DNA of 64,000 nt from contig CM053140.1 in the NCBI GenBank assembly GCA_028571685.1, positions 26,517,501 to 26,581,500 of the forward strand, read 5' to 3'. The notes beneath the pieces are model-generated. The model was not told the origin of the DNA and ran no database searches. It saw nothing but the letters and a program-made list of their open reading frames with translations. The position numbers and the translations under genes are program-made. Source of the DNA: Heterohyrax brucei. Lineage: Eukaryota > Chordata > Mammalia > Hyracoidea > Procaviidae. How positions within the stretch are numbered: position 1 is the stretch's first letter; every line of letters starts with the position of its first letter. Positions 41,356 through 53,389 of the stretch are shown one piece after another.

Positions 41356-41922
41356 TCAAGTCCACAAACTTAGTTGTTCTAAATGCTACATACCTCACTG
41401 CTGAATATCACTACAATTACCTTTGAAGTCCTCCCCTTGGGAAGCTATACACCAATGCCAGTGCCTAGTCTACCCTTCAAAGCAATTTTGGAACTCTTCC
41501 TTCCTAGAATGGTCATTGTGCACGGCTGCATGGTAGCAAGTTCACAAAATTAATTGTATAGTTGTCTGTGAGGGAGTTTTTAGTCAGTAAACAAATAACT
41601 GTGTTGGAACACCATCCCCGCTCATCTAATCTGGCCCTCAATGACTTTTTTCTTTACCTAAAGATAAGGGTATAAAGATAAGGGTATATTGAAGACATTT
41701 TGATGACATTCGGGACATCAAAGATAATATGATGACAGTTGTAGTGGCCATTCCAGAAAAAAAGTTCCAAAAATTGCTTTGAAAGGTAGACTACATGCTG
41801 GCATATGTGCATAGCTTCCCAAGGGGAGTGCTCCAAAGGTGACTGTAGTGCTATCCAGCAATGAGCTATGTAGTACTTTTTCGAGGATGAGTTCATGAAC
41901 TTAATTGTCACACCTCGTACCT
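41356..41922. mobile_element. Foldback mariner-derived element, copy 2
   Basis: Inverted arms share 'gaagctat' and 'caaagcaattttggaactct' (right arm in reverse complement). The middle keeps a decayed transposase piece equivalent to copy 1 ('ctaatctggccctcaatgac'). Confidence 0.85.
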
Positions 41923-42522
41923 TTTGAGACTAAGGCAGTTCTATTTTTCTGTGCTCCTTGTCTCTTCAGTTTCTACTTGCTGTTTCCTTGGCTTCTCAAC
42001 CTCTCAGGCCTCACACCCACATCTATGCTACTGGGGCAAGTGTTCCAAAGCTCTGCAGCTTCACAGATAAGTGCCTGGAGGCACCCAGCTCTACTAGCAA
42101 ACTTCAGTCAGAAGACACTGAGCTCCCTTTCTCCTTGGGTCCACAAACCTAGCTCTACCAGTAAACGCCTGGAGGCACCCCACTCTGCCAGGAAGCATCA
42201 GGTACACAGTCACTCAGGCCTCTCTCTGTTGGTTGACTCCAGCACTGTCTAGCATGGATCTCCTGAAATTAGTGTCAGTTCAGAGTCAGTATATAGTAAT
42301 CCCCGGAAAGTCTGATTATTTCCTTTCCATGCTCATAAAAGGCCACAGATCCCTTTGGGGAAGGCTGGGAAAGAGATGAACAGTGTAAATCTTTGGCAGT
42401 ACATATTGGCATCCTTCCTTCATGAGACTCAGCCTCCCCTTCATTCAAGGAGTTTGGATTTTTTAAACTCACATGGATCTGGGAATTGACTGAGGGACAG
42501 TGATTCCCTATTCTAGCAATTT

Positions 42523-43350
42523 TTTTTTTAATTTTTATTTAACATGACTGAGTGAAAATATATATTCACGTATAAATTTACATACCCACCTATATGCAGC
42601 TTCCACTGCTCTCCCTGCCCGGTGACTGCACACTATTCCTCTCTGCTCCATACATGTCTCATCCTCCCAACAGCCTCCTTTCCCCTCCTCTCCATCCATT
42701 CACCTTCCTCCAGCCAGAGGTCAGCAAGATGATATCCTATAGATGTATAGAACCATAAGGTGCTTCCAATATATGGTCACTCTGCATTGCCAAGTCCAAT
42801 CCATTCCTGTCCAAAGAGTGGACCTTTGTTATAATTTATGGGAAAGGGCAGCATCAGGGCCGGGGGCCATGCTCTCAGAGGAACCCCAAAACCGCCGGAC
42901 CATCAATTGAGGTCTTTTAGTGGAGATCTCATGATGCACCTCTTTTTATTCTTGTGTTGCCAGTGAGACTCCTCTCTGTGAGCTCCACCGTGGCTATCGC
43001 TGGTGGTGGCTGGGCACCATCTGGTTCTTCCGGTCCCAAGTCGATGTAGGCACCCACTCTTGTGGGTCTCTCTGTCTTCTCGGTTGTCTTTACCATATGT
43101 CATTTTGGTCCTCGGTGAGCATCCGTTCCTGCTGAGTTGGGACCATTTGCTGTGTCCTCGGATGGCAGCTTGGCAGCTTTTAAGACCCCAGACGCCACTC
43201 ACCAATGTGGGGTGCAGAGAGCTCTCTTAGCAAAATGCTAGTTGTGCCAATTGGCCTGGAATTTGCCTAAAAGCATGGTCCCCCACCCCCCGCCCCAGCT
43301 ACTCTATCCTTGCAGTAATGAGTTAAGATGGAAGGAGTGCTCAAGTTATG
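42523..43350 (-). mobile_element. Short L1 3'-UTR insertion with TSD
   Basis: Only the 3' UTR of the elephant-type L1 is present, antisense. tattctagcaattt flanks it at 42509-42522 and 43351-43364 (exact 14 bp). Confidence 0.94.
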
Positions 43351-44174
43351 TATTCTAGCAATTTGAGTTAGACTGCTGTTCACCTGACCCAGAATTCATC
43401 TGCTTGTATAGCTTTAGTAAAGCCTTGGTAGATTTCATATCTATTTCACTACCATGACTAAGTAGCCAGCACCATGAGTCAATATGAGTCAGATTATCCT
43501 CATTACTGCGTGGACTTTGCTGTCCGTTATTGTAACCACACGGTCTTTGTTGGTTGAGTGCTGCCACTTGGCCCCTACCACCATGGGGTCCAATCAGCCA
43601 TTGTAGTTAGGTGTCTTAATTCAGTTAGGGCAGCCCACACTGTCAAATCTGATTTACATAAAATAGCAATCACAGCAGTCGTCAAGGATGTTGGAGCTCT
43701 CTTTGCAAATTTGTTCCTCACGGTTGTGGTAAAAGTTGTGTCCTCTGGGCCCTTTATGTGTGGGTCTGTGGGTCTAAGCTGATAAATCCACTCTAGCATG
43801 CCAGTTTCCCTAAGTCTTGTGGATACCTTCTTCTATAGCATACCAAGGCAGCTGTAGTACTTGGACTTGATTTAGAGTAGACCACTATGTAATTCATCCT
43901 CTAGCAACCCAGCCAAATAAACTACTTACTAGATCTTCTGCCAACTTCTTGGGTTGAAATACTGGATGAAGATTCTGTGCTTAGTGAACTGTATCAATAA
44001 GCTCAGAATGCCCCATCTCTGTGTTCCTTGCACCATTACAGCACACCTGTAACAGCCATTCCCACACATGATCCCCAGATTTCTGTTTGTGTTATTAGAA
44101 AAGTCAAGTGGTTCTTTTGGAGTGGAGCCACCTCCTTTTCAGATGTGGGAGCAGCCAGCTGCAGTAACTTATCC

Positions 44175-44550
44175 TCTACCTTACCGAGCATGATGTCCTT
44201 CTCCAGGGACTTGTACTTCCTGATGACATGTGCAAAACACATGAGAGGAAGTCTTAACATCCTTGCTTCTAAGGAGCATTACGGCTGGACTTCTTCCAAG
44301 ACAGATTTATTTGTTCTTCTAGTAATTCGCAGTGTATTCTATATTCTTCACCCCCATCCTAGTACAATAACATCCATTCTTCTTCAATCTTTCTGATTCA
44401 TTGTCCAGCTTTCACATGTGTATGAAGTGACTGAAAACACCATGGCTTGGACCAGGCACATCTTACTCCTTAAAGTAACTTCTCTGCTCCTTAACTCTTT
44501 AAAGAGGTCTTTTGCAGCAGATATGCCCATCTTGTAACTGAAACTAGGGT
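44175..44550 (-). mobile_element. RTE-type LINE fragment
   Basis: 'taccgagcatgatgtccttc', 'tggacttcttccaagacaga' and 'ccatggcttggaccaggcac' match the intact antisense copy at 46945. Confidence 0.88.
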
Positions 44551-44930
44551 AGTACCAACAGACCCGAAAGAATATTCACAGAAGGTCACCTCACCCACCT
44601 GAAAGGGAACGTGACATTCTTCAGATTTCCCAAGCTTAAGCCCTATCAAACCCTTCAATCTCCAACAGACAGATACTTAGAGGAGGCAGTCCCCCTCTGT
44701 CTCCTGTATATAATAAAGCCCTCCTGCTACTCACCTCATCCCTGTCTCAATATCAGCTTTGCGGCAGGCGGCTCAAATTCGTGCTTTACGGTAACACAGA
44801 CATCTGCTTTGGTCCTGTGGCTGCCCAGGACTCGCTTTGTTAATCTCCCCAACACATTCCTTTGCCACTACCCTGATGTTGCCTGCCTTTTTCTTTCGTC
44901 TCTTAGGACCCTCTGTTTTTGCAGGCAAGT
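44551..44930. other. No gene recognised
   Basis: No assignable repeat or exon. Confidence 0.4.
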
Positions 44931-44934
44931 TTCA

Positions 44935-45345
44935 TGTTCCTGGTCCATGCCTGGAAAACGGACATCTGTTTGCATCTTTTGGCTGTGGTGAATAGTACCG
45001 CTATAGACATACTGGTGCACAGGTATCTGCAGAGTCCCTGTTTCCATTCAGTTTGAGTATATACTGAGGAAATGAATTGCTGAGTCATGTGCTAATTCTG
45101 TTTCACTTTTTTGAAGAGCCACCAAACTGTTTCCCATAGCAGATGTACCATTTTACATTCTGACTAGCAACATATGAGGGTTCCAGTTTCCCCACATTCT
45201 CAACAACAGTTGATATTTTCCATTTTTTTTAAATCGCCATCCTAGTGGGTGTGAAGTGGTGTCTCACTGTGGTTACGATTTGTATTTCCCTAATAACCAA
45301 CAACATCAAGCATCTTTTCATGTGCTTGTTGCCATGACTACCTAG
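44935..45345 (-). repeat. L1M ORF2 3'-end fragment
   Basis: 'ctgtggtgaatagtaccgct', 'tgagtatatactgaggaaat' and 'tgaagtggtgtctcactgtg', the usual antisense L1 ORF2 end. Confidence 0.75.
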
Positions 45346-45877
45346 TTTTTACAAAATTATTTCAGGAAGTGTGCAAGCAAACATATCTGCAGACCTGGAT
45401 TCCAGGACTAAGCCACTGTTTCTGAAGACCTTGTCCAGTGGTGCAGCTGTCTGGCACCCTGTCTTGTGAGGACAATCTGATGCCTGGCAGGAGGTATCAC
45501 TTTTTCTCTGCTGTTTATTCAGGAATCTCTGTCCCTCTTGGTTGGAACCTGGCCAAGGGGACTCTTGTGCTGGAGTGAGCCTGTCCTCCAGCTTTGGTTG
45601 CCTGCTAACTTGTGGCTTCCTGGACACCTCCCTGCACAGCCTCAAGGACGCGAGCCTCCTCTTGGTTGCTTCTGCCCTCCCTCTTGCTCCAGCTAGGCCT
45701 CCAGCAGGATGCAAACCTGCTGCCTGCCTCCTCCTCCACTCTGGTGGTGGGCCAGGGCCTGTTCCTATGGTCTTAGCCCATCTGAGCTACATATTTCATC
45801 CCCTGGTTCCAGCCACTTCATCACTGGGCTCTATTCAGGCCCTGGGCCCAGAGCATGGTCTGCATATGATGCATGCT
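45346..45877. other. No gene recognised
   Basis: A 113-codon plus frame at 45542-45883 has Leu/Pro-rich composition but no homology that I can name and no splice context. Confidence 0.35.
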
Positions 45878-46068
45878 AATTAAGTTCACAAACTCATCCT
45901 AGAAGAGTACTGCATACCTCACTGGTGAATGTCACTACGGTCTCCTTGAAAGTACTCTGCTTGGGAAGCTGTGTACCGACTCTAGCACCTGCCAAGCTCT
46001 AGCACCTAGTCCACCTTTTAAAGCACTCTTCTAGGATGAGTTGGTGAACTTAATTGTCAGACCTCGTA
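45878..46068. mobile_element. Foldback mariner-derived element, copy 3 (internally deleted)
   Basis: Both ends survive: 'aattaagttcacaaactcat' on the left and 'gatgagttggtgaacttaat' on the right. Most of the middle is gone. Confidence 0.85.
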
Positions 46069-46109
46069 TGAAGATAGCTCTGATGGCCATTCCAGAAAAA
46101 GATTTCCAA

Positions 46110-46262
46110 AAGTGCAAGGTTGACAGATCAAATCCACCCAGTAGCACCATGGAAGAAAGTCCTGGTGATCTGTTTCCATAAAGATTACAGCACAGTTCTA
46201 CCCTGTGACACATAGGATTGCCGTGAGTCAAAATCTACACACAGGCAGCAGATCTGAGTTTG
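46110..46262 (+). repeat. AfroSINE variant, 5'-truncated
   Basis: 'aggttgacagatcaaatcca', 'ctgtttccataaagattaca' and 'ttgccgtgagtcaaaatcta'. Confidence 0.75.
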
Positions 46263-46944
46263 ATATGTGTGCACAACATCCAATGATGGATATTTCCTCA
46301 AACATAAAATGTGTGTGGCTCATACCCAGAGTCTCTTTGCTGACCACAGTAATGCCTGCCTGATGACGGCTCACATCCCTTTAGTGTGCCACATGGCCCA
46401 GGCAAGTCTCAGTCACTGTTTGAGGACTCGCTCAAGTGCCAGTGCTGACCAGCGAGTCAGGCTTCCTAGACCCGCTGGGATGTCCTCCTCGTGGTCTGAA
46501 TGCTGTCCACTCTCCTCCTTGTTCTTGCTGATTTACTTGGACATTAAAGGTGCTTGGAAGCCCTTAGCCTTCTTGCGGTCGGCTGAGAGCCAGGCGGGAT
46601 GAATGTGGCCCAGTAGGCTGTGAGAGGCATTTCCCTGCAGTCCCCAGTGATCCTTGAATCACCTTATCAAAGCTTACTCAGTTCTGCCATTGAGCAAGTC
46701 CTCACCGATGCCCAAGCACTTGGGAAGCAGCCTTGGGGTCTCCCAGGCTCCACATGGCTGGCTGACCCCACCTGCGTACATCATCTACAGTGGTGACGGC
46801 TTCCACTTGCCTCCTTACCTATCAGCATGCTGCCTGTAGGGGAAGGTGTCCCTGTCACAGTTACCACCTTGCTTTGAGTGCAGCATAGGCTGCATAGGCA
46901 TGCCATGGGCCTGGAGAGGGATACCACTTCCCCAGCGGGGTATT
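46263..46944. other. No gene recognised
   Basis: No supported exon or repeat. Confidence 0.4.
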
Positions 46945-47985
46945 GTCGTTACTGTTAGGTGCTGTCGAGTCGGTTCTGACTCATAGCAACCCTATGAACA
47001 GCACAAGGAAATGCTGTCCAGTCTTGCTCCATGTCCACAACCGTTTTTATGCTTAAGCCTTTTGTCGCCGCCACTGTGTCAATCCATCTCTTCGAGGGTC
47101 TTCCTCTTTTTCGCCGACCCTCCACTCTACCAAGCATGATGTCCGTCTCCAGGGACTGATCCTTCCTAACAACATGTCCAAAGTATATGAGACGTAGTCT
47201 TGCCATCTTTGCTTCCAAGAAACACTCTGGTTGGACTTCTTCCAGAACAGATCTGTTTGTTCTTTTGGCGGTCCATGGTACCTTCAACATTCTTCTCCAA
47301 CACCACAATTCAAAGGCATCAATTCTTCTTCTGTCTCCTTTGTTCATGGTCTAGCTTTCACATGCATGTGATGTTATTGAAAATACCATGGCTTGGGTCA
47401 GGCACATTTTAGTCTTCAAGGTGACATCTTTACTTTTCAATACCTTGAAGAATTCCTGGATTGCAGCAGATTTTCCCAAGGCAACAAATCTTTTGATTTC
47501 TTGACTGCTGTTTCCAAGGGCATTGATTGTGGACCCAAGTAAAATGAAATCCTTGACAACCTCAATCCTTTCTCCATTTATGACAATGTTGCTTACTGTT
47601 CCAGTTGTGAGGATTTTTGTTTTCCTGATGTTGAGGTGCAATCCATACTGAAGGCTGTGGTCTTCGATTTTCATCAGTAGGTGTATCAAATAGTCTTCAT
47701 TTCCAGCAAGTAAGGTGATGTCATCTGTGTAATGCAGATTATTAGTGAATCATCCTCCAATCCTGATGCCTTGTTCTTCTTCACAGAATCCAGCTTCTCA
47801 GATTATTTGCTCAGCATACAGATTAAAATGGTATGGTGAAAGGATACAACCCCGACGCATGCCTTTCCTGACTTTAAACCACGCAGCGTCCCCTTGTTCT
47901 GTTCTAAAGATTGCCTCTGAGTCCATATACAGATTCCTTAAGAGGACAATTAGCTGCTCTGGAATTCCCATTCTCTGCACCAGTG
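46945..47985 (-). mobile_element. RTE-type LINE, best-preserved 3' part
   Basis: Three adjacent minus-strand frames carry RTE ORF2 sequence: 47980-47798 (IPEQLIVLLRNLYMD, RT palm region), 47689-47351 (LGSTINALGNSSQEIKR, SITSHACES) and 47347-46955 (RRRIDAFELWCWRRMLKVPW, RGRPSKRWIDTVA). The element ends at 46945 with the antisense tail 'gtgctgtcgagtcggttctg'. Frame breaks separate the pieces, and the 5' half of the element is missing. Confidence 0.92.
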
Positions 47986-48864
47986 GGTTGGATAATCAAA
48001 ATCAACACTGGTCTAAAGCTGATGTCTATGAAGTGGAGTTCAGAAAGACAGCTACCCTCCAATCCTTTATACAAATTCTAATACCAGCCACCCTCCCACG
48101 GCACTCACCACTTCTCTAATAGGTTCAATAAATTATTGCAAAGGCCACACAGGACATACAGACCATACTCAGGTTACAGGACTTATTAAGACATAACAGG
48201 TTACAGTGCAGCATCAGGATCAACTTATAAGTAACAAGAGCAGCTCAGGATACAGTTCTTCAATTAGGCCACCTTGTTTTTGGCTGCTGCCAACAGGCCC
48301 TTGCTCTTGGTCTGGGCCATGCTCAGGCAAGTGTTACAAAGCTCTTTAGCTCACTGATGAGTACCTGGAGGCACCCCGCACCACCAGGAAGCCTCCTGCC
48401 TGAAGGGCTCTGCTGTCTCTGTGGGTCAGCATACCCTCTCTGGTGACCTTGTTCCATGGGTCAAGCAGCCCACTGTACTGGCTTGTGGCAGTCTCTTGGT
48501 TCTTCTGCTGTTGTTTCTCTGCCACAGGACACTGCCATGTTCACTGCCACTTCTTACCATCTCTTACAGTCTCCAGTATTACAGTAGGAGGCTCTCAGCA
48601 CAAGGATGCCAGGTCCAAAGCATGCACTCTACTTCTGGTTCATCTTCCTTGATAATGCTGAGGCCACCCTCTGCTCTAGCGAAACTGACCAATCCTTTTG
48701 TTAGGGTTTCATACACCTTATTTACATGGCCCCACCTCTGCTTTATCCTCACTGTTAGTAACTGTCTGATCCTGTTATGGGCCACAGGCACCTTATTTGC
48801 ATATCCCACTCAATCATTTTGTAGGAGTTCTACAACTGTGACCAGAAGGGCCATATAACAGTAA
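47986..48864 (-). repeat. LTR-element-related sequence, tentative
   Basis: Shares phrases with 42030-42200 inside the MaLR-like element ('ggcaagtgttccaaagctct' versus 'ggcaagtgttacaaagctct', 'tacctggaggcacccc'). Probably a second copy of the same internal or LTR sequence. Confidence 0.45.
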
Positions 48865-48992
48865 TTGACTGCAACAAGGGATCACAATGATTCAGTCCTC
48901 AGTCATGGGGATAGCATGGGACTAGGCAGCATTGCTCTCTTGTGTATGGGATCACCATGAGTTGGGCCAACTTGATGGAGGCTAACAACAAG
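48865..48992 (+). mobile_element. RTE 3' tail fragment
   Basis: 'gactgcaacaagggatcaca', 'gggatcaccatgagttgggc' and 'aacttgatggaggctaacaa'. Confidence 0.75.
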
Positions 48993-50314
48993 CAGATTGT
49001 TCAGTAAGCAGAGGGGATGGAAGGGAAGGTTCAGGTGAAGATGGGAGGAGGTCTTTCTCAACCCTTCACTATAGGTTTAAAAATTCTTCCTGTAAAGAAA
49101 GGAAGAACTCCAGGTTTCCATTCCTGGACCTCTCTGGGGGGCTTGCCATCCCCTCCTCGGGATGCAAGAGAGCAGGCTGGGCCCCAGGGAAGGTGCTTAG
49201 CCTGAGCACAGAGTCAGAGGTCTCTGAGTTTCCAGAGGGGCCATCTAATTTTTCATTTGATGATATATTTTTCCCCCCAGGAGCCAGAATGTCATATCAC
49301 CAACTCTACAGTCATGATATATTTGCCACCAAGAGTTCTATGAGGCGTGTCCACCTCTAGGTACTGATGGAAAACAAACATGTGGGCTTCTGGTTCTCTA
49401 GGACCACAGCTGGGCTGCTGGGGAGTGGTATCCCTCGGTCACTGTTAAGACCTCCACATGCTCTCGTTGCAGAATGGAATCAACCATTACAAGGACTCTG
49501 GGGCCAAATGCATCTGTGAACATTGGAAGAGCCAAAGCAATTTCAGCTTCTGTGAGCTGCAGCCCACTTTTGCATCCAAGCACTGTGAGGTGGTCTGTGT
49601 GTATTACCTTCTGCCCCTTCAGCTGCCAGCTCCCCCTTCCTGTGGTGCGGGATCAGAAGACAGGATGCTGGCCAAGGTGCACGAGGAATGACCACTACCT
49701 GAGTGACAAGTACCTGAGTGGCCAGTACCCAAATGACCAGTACCTGAGCTGCGGTCAGTGAGGACACTGAATCACACCCCCACTATGACTTCCAACACAC
49801 CAGAGACAGTGGTGGGCCCCCTTGGAGATGGTAAGACTAAGAGCCCATCAGCGGGCACTCCCCTGTGGCTTCCCCTAAGTCTGGGGCCATCTCACCAAAG
49901 CTTGCTATAGCTTGCCAAGGAGGAAGCTCCACTCATCTCCAATCACTCAGGGAAGACACCTAGGGGCTTTCTAGGTCCTGGCTCGGGGCACTGATCACGT
50001 GCGATAGCAGCTCCCAGCTCATAGCCAAAGCAAATAGGCCCTGGGGCATCACTGAGGGGAGCAAGTGACCTTACCACAGCACCCTGCTGCTTTGACATGG
50101 TGGGTGCTACGGTGAATGTTCTGATCGGTGGGGTTCTCCTCTGGGTGTCTGCCAAACTTGGGAGACTATGGCCCTGCCCGGCAGCACTGTGTGTCTCCTT
50201 AAGCAGGGGCCATGGCTGTGAAGGTTGGGGTGCTTGGTCTGGTTCTCAGAGACGTGCAGGTATGAATGAGAGTGAGCGTGCATGTACCTGAATGACTGTG
50301 TGTGAGCACGCGTC
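48993..50314. other. Unassigned unique region
   Basis: About 1.3 kb with no firm gene. 49474-49761 is a 95-codon plus frame ending in four 15-bp units (49696-49755); 49398-49583 is open on the minus strand. Neither resembles a protein that I know. Confidence 0.35.
49696..49755 (+). repeat. 15-bp tandem repeat, four units
   Basis: Units tacctgagtgacaag, tacctgagtggccag, tacccaaatgaccag and tacctgagctgcggt. Confidence 0.85.
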
Positions 50315-50675
50315 ATAGGTTCAATTGTGTTCTCTCAAAATATGTGTTACAATCTTAAACCGTGTTCCTGTGGAGTAATCCCATTTGGGAATCGGGTCTT
50401 CTTTGTTATGCTAATGAGCTATGATTAGTATAGGGCATATTTTAAACCAATCACTTTTGAGCTATAAAAAAAACAGGTTTGGCACAGAAGCAAGGAAGCG
50501 TAAATGGAGGAAAGACGGCTGCGCGGGAAGGTTACTGATGAACAGAAGCTGACAAGAGGACCTTTCTCCAGATCTGACAGCCAGCCATCCCTGAGCGCTT
50601 CCCAAATTGTGTGAAATAAATTTTGCTTGTTAAAGCCACCCACTGCGGTTAAAGCTTTAGGGAACTAAGACAAGT
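50315..50675 (+). repeat. MaLR-like LTR, internally deleted
   Basis: 'cgtcataggttcaattgtgt', 'gaccttt ctccagatctgac'-type middle, and 'gaaataaattttgcttgtta' to 'gggaactaagaca'. Confidence 0.82.
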
Positions 50676-51790
50676 TGCATCCTGTATGGTATACTCTGGG
50701 AATGCACTCCCCCCTCCCTTTTCCCAGGTGGGCAGCTTAATTGACCTGAAGATCTAGGCTCCCACCAGGTGATACCCCAGTCCTGTCCTCCCACCCCTCC
50801 ACTTCCTGTCTACTTCCCACCCCCTGCTGAGCCCCCCTCTCTGGTCAGCTCTCCCACCCCTGAGAAGGTCCCCACCTCATCTTCTGATCCCATCTGCCCC
50901 TCACCCTCCAGCTAGGTGCCTTGGATCGCGTGGAGAGGCTCCCACATGCACCTGTAACGTGGCTACACCTGTCACTGAAGGCCAGGAGCAGCCAGCTGGG
51001 CCTGCTCTCTCTGGGGCTCATGCATGTCTTCTTAGTCTCAGGGCATATGCCAAGGTACCTTATCAGCTGAATGCAACTGAGCACTGAGATTTTCAGGTTA
51101 ACCCATGGGTAGGTGGTTTGTGCACACGCAGGGACTGGCCCACCTCCGTACCTGTGCACCTGCCAAGCCCTCTCTAGCCTCTCTGCAGAGGGCCTGTCTC
51201 CGTTACAAAGCAAAGTGAATTGTTCAGGGCCATGGAGGCAGCCCTGCCTCGGCTTTAACTTCTGCCCATTTATTTGACCCCAAGCAACCCCCGTCCCCCA
51301 GTTCAAGGGCACCTGTCCTATCCACCACAATTCAGGCTCTAGAGGAAAGGAACTGGACCACTGTCCCCACTCCTGGTCCACCAGAGAGTCTCGGCTGACC
51401 TTCAGTACTTCGTCCTAGACACCCAGGTGGTTGTGCACACTGAGGTGGACCTTATCCTGCTTCCCACAAACTACGTAAGTGGGCAAAGGGCTTGAAGGCC
51501 CTCAGCAGAGCCTACTGTGCCACCCCAAGGCCCTGTGTGAGGGACAAGCCGATGACCTCAGTGACCCGGATGGTCATGGAGTCCTGGCCCTGCATGTGGA
51601 GCTGCTCCTCCCTGGATGGGTCACTATGCAGAGATGGGAAGCATGAGTTGAGTCTATCTTGGTCACATCACCCAGGAGTCCACGGAGGGGCCCAGGAGCT
51701 GGGAGAGAAGCAGTGAAGGCATCAGAGACAAGACAGAGCCTGCCTTGAGCCAGGTGCCCTAAGAGATGACAATGAGGTAGAAAACAGCCT
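50676..51790. other. Unassigned unique region with exon-like runs
   Basis: 1.1 kb without clear repeats. Exon-like blocks occur on the plus strand at about 51385-51474 (donor TAC|gtaagt) and on the minus strand at about 51640-51530. Neither is assigned. Confidence 0.35.
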
Positions 51791-51794
51791 AGGG

Positions 51795-52330
51795 ATCCCT
51801 CAAAAGATCAGACACAGAACCTCCAAATGATCTGGCAATTCCAGTCTTAGGTATAGAACTGAAAGCAGACGGTGAACAGCGCACACCAGAGTTCACTGCA
51901 GCATCGTTCACAACAGCGAAAAGGCTGAGACAACCGAACGTCTGGTAGTGACCAACAATGCGTGGTCCATCTGTGCAAGGGAAACGACTCAGCCATAAAG
52001 AGAAATGAGGTTCTGACACAAGCTATGATGTGGATGAACCTCAAAAACACTATGCTGAGGGAAATAAATCAATCACAAAAGGAAAATACTGTATAATCTC
52101 ACTCACAGGAAATAGGCAAATGTATAGAGACCAAAATTATTACTGGTTATCAGGGATGAGGATGGGGGGCACGGAGAGCCATCGTTTGGAAGCACTGAGC
52201 CTCTGTTAGTGGCGGTAGAAGGGTCTGGAAGAAGAGCAGTGACAACTGCACAAGGCGATGAGTGCAGTCAGTGTCACTGAACCTTAGGCTTAAAAATGGT
52301 TGAACGGGCAAATTGTTTTATCGTGATGAA
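51795..52330 (+). repeat. L1M 3' region
   Basis: 'catcgttcacaacagcgaaa', 'gatgtggatgaacctcaaaa' and 'aaatactgtataatctcact'. Confidence 0.75.
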
Positions 52331-52847
52331 AATATGTACAACAAAACATGGCAACATAACAATTTCAACAGGTACAATACAGTAACATTGAATACATGCT
52401 TCAGACAAACGTTTTATTATTATACATACTTTTTCCCCATGTATTTTCTTTGCATACATGTAAAACATAATTGGATCTGGCTGTCCATGCATACTTCTAT
52501 ACCATACTTTCCTCACTTTAGAATTTACAGTTATCATTTAACTTTTGTTCAACAACGATTTACTGAGCCCCAACTCTATCAGCTGCTATTTTAGCAGCAG
52601 GGGTTACAGAACTGAACAAGGCAGGGGCAGGCTCTGCTCCCATGGACTGTACTTTCTAGTAAAGCAGATAATAAACAGAGAGACATCAACAGGAAAACAC
52701 TTGTAAACAGTGACAAATATGAAAAGAATTAAACAGGAGAATGGGCTAGAGGAAGACAGATCACTTGGTTAATTAGCTGTGCTTACAGTCCCAGTTCTTT
52801 GTTTCCTGTAGGACTGACAGTATCACTTCTAGGCTTGTCAAAAACTG
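52331..52847. other. No gene recognised
   Basis: AT-rich sequence, possibly further L1 remnants. Nothing can be assigned. Confidence 0.4.
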
Positions 52848-53014
52848 GAAACACTGGTAGCTTAGTGTTTAAGTGTGGTAGCTGTTAACCAAAAAGCTGA
52901 CAGTTTGAATCCACCAGATGTTCCTTGGAAACTCTGTGAGGCAGTTCTACTCTGTCCCATGAGGGTCACTATGAGTTAGAATTGACACAAGGCAGTGGCT
53001 TTGGTTTTTCCTTT
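52848..53014 (+). repeat. AfroSINE, near full length
   Basis: 'ggaaacactggtagcttagt', 'aggcagttctactctgtccc' and 'tatgagttagaattgacaca'. Confidence 0.9.
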
Positions 53015-53389
53015 TCAGTCAAAAGCTGCAGTGTTTTCTACATTTCCTATTTGGTTAAAGTGAGTTACACTTTTTGCTTAATTGTATTACATATCAATGT
53101 ACAGTTGGGGCTAGAATTTCACAGCCTTACATATACATATTTTTACCGCCACTGCTCCTCAAAAGCAAGTCAGGAGCTGCTGTGACCAGCACTCCACCTT
53201 CCCACGATGAGGACTGTATCCATGGGTGCCTGGGGAACCCCCCTGCCTGCCTGATTTTGCTCCAGGCATATACGTTGGGCCTCAAGCTTGCAAGGAGAGA
53301 AGAGAGCACTGGTCAGCAACTTCTGGCCCACCCAGCTGGCCTGAAGGTTGAAACTTTTCTTTAACCATTGTAATTTAGATGCAAGTTCT

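Larger units (their letters stand above)
40330..43990 (-). mobile_element. Decayed MaLR-like element (LTR + internal) with nested insertions
   Basis: An antisense LTR (40330-40848, 'gttttagtcatttagcactg' to 'ttcaattcatgacatt') runs directly into MaLR-type internal sequence ('cattccacccaaaaaaggca', 'aactccaagtccaaaatcc'). Internal sequence appears to continue to about 43990. A foldback mariner (41356-41922) and an L1 3' UTR (42523-43350) are inserted. All reading frames are short and broken; a second LTR is not seen. Confidence 0.6.

Noticed and set aside
43575-43799. Small host gene on the minus strand
   Set aside because: It lies inside the decayed MaLR-like internal region and is more likely a remnant of that element.
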